Source: an uncultured Pseudomonadota bacterium
Lineage (GTDB): Bacteria; Pseudomonadota; Gammaproteobacteria; Burkholderiales; SG8-39
Length of the DNA: 33,495 nucleotides
Direction of reading: 5' to 3'
Assembly (NCBI GenBank): GCA_903829815.1
Contig: CAIKRR010000016.1
Location: 1 to 33,495, forward strand
A model generated the notes under the pieces. It made no database searches. It saw only the letters and a program-made list of their open reading frames with translations, and had not been told where the DNA came from. Positions within the stretch are counted from its first letter, which is position 1; the number at the start of each line of letters is the position of its first letter. A program made the position numbers and the translations under genes. Positions 30,532 through 33,495 of the stretch are shown piece by piece.

Positions 30532-30553
30532 GATAATAAGAATCAAAGTTATC
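30532..30553. promoter_or_regulatory. AT-rich inverted repeat in the rubrerythrin-oxyR intergenic region
   Basis: GATAA (30532-30536) and TTATC (30549-30553) are perfect complements around 12 bases, in a strongly AT-rich stretch (30510-30567) that contrasts with its GC-rich surroundings. A CTAT (30553-30556) followed after seven bases by ATAT partly matches the OxyR ATAG-N7-CTAT pattern. It is the likely shared control region of oxyR and the rubrerythrin operon. Confidence 0.5.
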
Positions 30554-30587
30554 TATAAAATCGATATCCATCCAGCAAGGAAAAGGG

Positions 30588-31499
30588 ATGTCTGCTCTGC
30601 CTTCGCTCAGACAGTTGCGTTACCTGCTCGCGCTGGCCGAGCACCTGAATTTCACCCGTGCGGCCGAAGCGAGTTTCGTGAGCCAGTCGGCGCTGAGCAC
30701 AGGGCTGAAGGAACTCGAGGCGACGCTGGGCGTACGACTGGTGGAGCGTGACCGGCACAGCGTCGCGCTCACGGCCGTGGGCGACGAAGTGGTTGCGCGG
30801 GCGCGCCAGGTGCTGGCAGCAGCCGCGGATCTGAGTGAATACGCCTCAGACGCCTCGCGCCCTCTGCAAGGGCAACTGCGGCTTGGTGTGGTCCCGACCA
30901 TTGCACCGTTCGTCCTGCCCAGGGTCATGCCCGCATTGCGCGCGCAATTTCCCCGCCTGCGACTGGCCCTGCGCGAGGATCTGACCGTTCACCTTCTCGA
31001 GCGATTGCGCAAGCGACAGCTCGATTTTGTCCTCATCGCATTGCCGTTCGAGACTGATGATCTGCGAGTACTGCCGCTCTACAAGGACAAGTTCTGGCTG
31101 GTGGGGCTGGAGCAAGACCCGGCGATCACCGGTCGAGCCATACAGATCAGCAGGCAATGGACCGAGCGTCTGCTCTTGCTGGAGGAGGGGCACTGCCTGC
31201 GCGACCATGCACTTCAAGCCTGCCGGGCCAGTGAAGTGGCCAGCGTGGATGGCATCGAAGCCACCAGCCTGCTCACACTGGTTCAGATGGTTGCATCGGG
31301 CATGGGGGTAGCGCTCCTGCCCGAGATGGCGATCCGCAGCAGATTGCTCGACCATCTGTCGCTCAAGGCCCGGCCTCTCGCCGCGCCCGCCCCCGAGCGG
31401 GTGATTGCGCTGGTCACCCGCTCGACCTCAGCCCACATGACCGAGTTTGAAGCGATCGCCCGGGTGGTCATCGACCATCAGGAAAGCGAGTATCCGTAG
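30588..31499 (+). CDS. oxyR: LysR-family hydrogen peroxide sensor OxyR
   Basis: A 303-residue LysR-type regulator with an N-terminal winged helix (LRQLRYLLALAEHLNFTRAA, then VSQSALSTGLKELEATLGV). The redox-active cysteine pair of OxyR is in EEGHCLRDHALQAC (C203 and C212), with the same nine-residue spacing as C199/C208 of E. coli. Peroxide would form a disulfide and switch the protein to an activator. The ATG at 30588 is preceded by AAGGAAAAGGG. It is divergent from the rubrerythrin-rubredoxin pair, which gives it an obvious peroxide-defence target. No katG or ahpC is nearby. Confidence 0.92.
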   Translation: MSALPSLRQLRYLLALAEHLNFTRAAEASFVSQSALSTGLKELEATLGVRLVERDRHSVALTAVGDEVVARARQVLAAAADLSEYASDASRPLQGQLRLGVVPTIAPFVLPRVMPALRAQFPRLRLALREDLTVHLLERLRKRQLDFVLIALPFETDDLRVLPLYKDKFWLVGLEQDPAITGRAIQISRQWTERLLLLEEGHCLRDHALQACRASEVASVDGIEATSLLTLVQMVASGMGVALLPEMAIRSRLLDHLSLKARPLAAPAPERVIALVTRSTSAHMTEFEAIARVVIDHQESEYP

Positions 31500-31808
31500 G
31501 CCACGACGAGTGCGCGACCCGCATCTTCTGTACGTTATCGAACGCAGACAGACACCTTTGCTGGATTCAAGTCCATCGACGCGGACGGTCGACTGACCGA
31601 GGCTGCGTGCTGGCCATGCGCGCCGCGTGGCGTCTACGATGACTACCAGGCGGGTCTGTCGCCCGTTGCAAAGGAGGCAATGGCGCAGTGGCGATGTACA
31701 ACCTGATGAGCGCTGACTGGATAGTGGGCACAGTTGCCCTCGGATGGCGCGTTCCTGTATGGTGCTCGCGCCATGGAATAAGGGGCTCTGCTTCATTGCG
31801 CTCGCTCG
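31500..31808. other. Gene-free stretch between oxyR and the transposase remnant
   Basis: No coding sequence was recognised here. It holds an 8-bp inverted repeat, ATGGCGCG (31744-31751) and CGCGCCAT (31767-31774), around 15 bases, and a small repeat GGGCA-CAGT-TGCCC (31727-31740). It probably contains decayed insertion-sequence or intergenic DNA. Confidence 0.4.
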
Positions 31809-32021
31809 GTGAGCGGGCGCACGCTGATCGACGAGGCCGAGAGGCTCAAGGCGAGCGTGCGGGCGAAGGTCGAGCACGCATTCCGGGTGATCAAGCTGCA
31901 GTTCGGATTCACGAAGGTGCGATACCGCGGATTGGCGAAGAATACGGCGCAGCTGAAAACGCTGTTCGCGCTGTCGAACCTTTGGATGGTTCGAAGAAAA
32001 CTGATGACGGTGATGGGATGA
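31809..32021 (+). pseudogene. C-terminal remnant of an IS5-family transposase
   Basis: The 70-codon stretch encodes [34 protein letters not shown] and [14 protein letters not shown], the characteristic end of IS5-type DDE transposases, closed by a natural TGA. The N-terminal two-thirds with the catalytic Asp residues are absent. The upstream frames do not continue the protein, and no terminal inverted repeats were identified. It is a degraded insertion rather than an active element. Confidence 0.8.
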
Positions 32022-32237
32022 ATCCGTCCGCGATGAGCGGAATCGGCCTGCCGCGAACGAAAAGCCGACCGATTTGGCCTGAAATTGGCCGAAATTTGAT
32101 GGAAATTGACGGTTGGAGTTCATTCGATGTGCCCGCGGACCTCAGTTCGCTCTTGCGGCGCCGTTGTTCAGACCTTCCCTAGTGGCACTGATGAGTTTGT
32201 GAAAGAGCGGGGTCACCAAAGCCCAGCCTGACGCCAA

Positions 32238-33023
32238 CTAACTGTGAAATCCCTTCAGCGCCTCGACGCAGCGATGTCTTACCTCGGCAGCGATTTGGGC
32301 GAAATCCGGCTTGGGTTCGAAGCTTTCACGGTCCAGATACAGGTCCCGGCCCACCTCCACCATCACCGCCATCACACGGAAATCACGGTGATGCCTACTC
32401 GCGGGGACCAGCGCGCCGGCAAAGGGCTCGTTCACGGCCACGCTCCAGCCACTGCGGGTAAATGCGTCGACAAAGGCCTGCTCAAGCGCTTTCGGGCTGT
32501 GGAACGAATCAGTCCCGATGCAGATGTCAGGCCGTCTGGCGGTGGGATCCGCGTTCTCGTAAGGAAGCGCAGTTCCCGGGAAGCTGTGCCCATCGAGCAC
32601 CAGACAACGCCCGTGGCGCTCCAGGGTATCGGCAACCGCCGCCTCGAGTTGCTCATGGTGCGGGTGATACCAAGCCCCCATGAGCTCCGCGCGCTCTTCT
32701 GCGGATAACCGCCTCCTGAGTGGCGTTAGATGGGAGGTCACCTCATAAACGGCTCCCATCCCGCGCGCCGCCATCGGCTCCCGATCATCCGCGGCGAAAC
32801 GCTCTACATCGACCACCAGACGACTGACCGGTGCGCGTATGACGGTCGCTTCGCCCGATGGCTCGGCAAACAGCGCATGGGTGAAGTGATCCGTCATGCG
32901 CTTGAGCTCAAGCGCGAGATCATGATCGGACAACACAAATTGCGGTCGAACCTGATCGGGGATGAAGGTGGAGTCATGCGGAATGTGCAAAACAACCCAT
33001 GGGGGATAGCCAGAAGAGTTCAT
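32238..33023 (-). CDS. N-formylglutamate amidohydrolase family protein
   Basis: A 261-residue zinc amidohydrolase-like protein of the HutG/FGase family, which releases formate or acyl groups from N-acylated amino acids. Recognisable segments are VVLHIPHDSTFIP near the start, RAPVSRLVVDVERF, WYHPHHEQLEAAV and LVLDGHSFP, with histidines that probably bind zinc. No histidine-degradation genes are adjacent, so the substrate is uncertain. Its ATG overlaps the stop of the upstream unknown gene (ATGA), showing translational coupling. Confidence 0.85.
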   Translation of the reverse strand: MNSSGYPPWVVLHIPHDSTFIPDQVRPQFVLSDHDLALELKRMTDHFTHALFAEPSGEATVIRAPVSRLVVDVERFAADDREPMAARGMGAVYEVTSHLTPLRRRLSAEERAELMGAWYHPHHEQLEAAVADTLERHGRCLVLDGHSFPGTALPYENADPTARRPDICIGTDSFHSPKALEQAFVDAFTRSGWSVAVNEPFAGALVPASRHHRDFRVMAVMVEVGRDLYLDRESFEPKPDFAQIAAEVRHRCVEALKGFHS

Positions 33024-33487
33024 GAATGCTCGTCCTGGTCGGCGATTGCCTTGGCCACAGCCGCCTTCAGGGTGGGGTGAATTTCGTCAAGGTAGCTGGG
33101 CTGCCCATCGGCATCTTCACGAACGTCCTCCTGCCAGTCCCCGACGATCAGATCGCCCAGTGCCGTCAAGGCAGACTCCGATGGCTCGCCGGGCGGGGGG
33201 CCACCCTCCTCCCATTCGAGCCAGTTGTACTCGGGGCCCAACCCATAGGTGAAAACCTCTCGTGCCAGCAGGGTCGAGATGGCTACGACAATCGATTCAG
33301 CTCGTGCAACCACAGCGTTCTCATACGCTTTATTGAAGCGCTTCGGAACAGCCCAATTTTGCCAGTCGACACGCACAATCTCATCCGGCGAAAACGAGCA
33401 AGGCGGCTGAAGCCATGCGCCGTAATGATCCTTAACCGACTGTGCGGAGACGTGTCGTATGCCGACGATTTCGTAGTCGAGTAACAC
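33020..33487 (-). CDS. Hypothetical protein coupled to the FGase-family gene
   Basis: About 155 residues are visible, not recognised as a known family. The sequence is acidic, with an aromatic-rich middle (YGLGPEYNWLEWEEGG). The stop overlaps the FGase-family start, so the two are one operon. The GTG at 33487 is the first possible start in frame, but GAGGAG directly abuts it, too close to serve as its ribosome-binding site. The gene may start beyond the window. Its function is unknown. Confidence 0.55.
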   Translation of the reverse strand: MLLDYEIVGIRHVSAQSVKDHYGAWLQPPCSFSPDEIVRVDWQNWAVPKRFNKAYENAVVARAESIVVAISTLLAREVFTYGLGPEYNWLEWEEGGPPPGEPSESALTALGDLIVGDWQEDVREDADGQPSYLDEIHPTLKAAVAKAIADQDEHS

Positions 33488-33495
33488 CTCCTCGA

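Noticed and set aside
30542-30578. Canonical four-block OxyR site
   Set aside because: Only one full CTAT and partial neighbours match; reported as an AT-rich control region, not as a proven OxyR site.
31744-31774. Terminal inverted repeats of the IS5 remnant
   Set aside because: The 8-bp repeat lies entirely to one side of the transposase fragment and no partner was seen beyond 32021.

Overview
The window reads as a high-GC chromosomal segment of a betaproteobacterium, most likely Burkholderiales. The evidence is GC-rich codon use, a Bug/TctC-type periplasmic binding protein, a PEP-CTERM protein, and many ABC uptake systems. No genus can be named. No rRNA, tRNA, CRISPR array or intact mobile element was seen.

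Left half (1-19.4 kb): a nitrogen-scavenging island. A pyrimidine/NMT1-type binding protein (129-1166) faces a translationally coupled leftward operon: Rieske oxygenase, RutB-like cysteine hydrolase, 3-hydroxyisobutyrate-dehydrogenase-like enzyme, and a divergent AtzD/barbiturase-family ring-opening amidohydrolase (5038-1163). A flavin monooxygenase (5423-6877) is divergent from it. A second leftward operon (12.2-6.9 kb) holds a TrzN/deaminase-type amidohydrolase, a complete polar-amino-acid-type ABC importer, a ureidoglycolate-lyase-family protein and a PuuE-like deacetylase. After a PEP-CTERM protein and a small YdhR-like monooxygenase comes a five-gene branched-chain-amino-acid-type ABC importer (14801-19426).

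The most striking signal is regulatory. Seven 16-bp sequences with the sigma-54 (RpoN) architecture TGGCnnn-N4-TnGC were found. Each lies in non-coding DNA ahead of a transcription unit of the left half, two of them back-to-back between the oxygenase operon and the monooxygenase. None was noticed ahead of genes in the right half. Together they suggest one nitrogen-controlled system for uptake and ring opening of an unidentified N-heterocycle or ureide. The pathway assignment is inference; the enzyme families and promoter-like sequences are visible.

Right half (19.4-33.5 kb): ordinary and accessory genes. In order: a secreted-protein pseudogene with two frameshifts, a small outer-membrane barrel, a Bug binding protein beside a PpaA/AerR-like B12-binding regulator, a Tat-exported metallo-beta-lactamase-fold hydrolase, Ogt DNA repair, an arsC-acr3 arsenic operon, a large coiled-coil protein with a C-terminal NYN (YacP-like) nuclease domain, a lipocalin, PsiE, a split rubrerythrin/rubredoxin pair divergent from oxyR, a degraded IS5-type transposase end, and an N-formylglutamate-amidohydrolase-family gene coupled to an unknown gene at the right edge.
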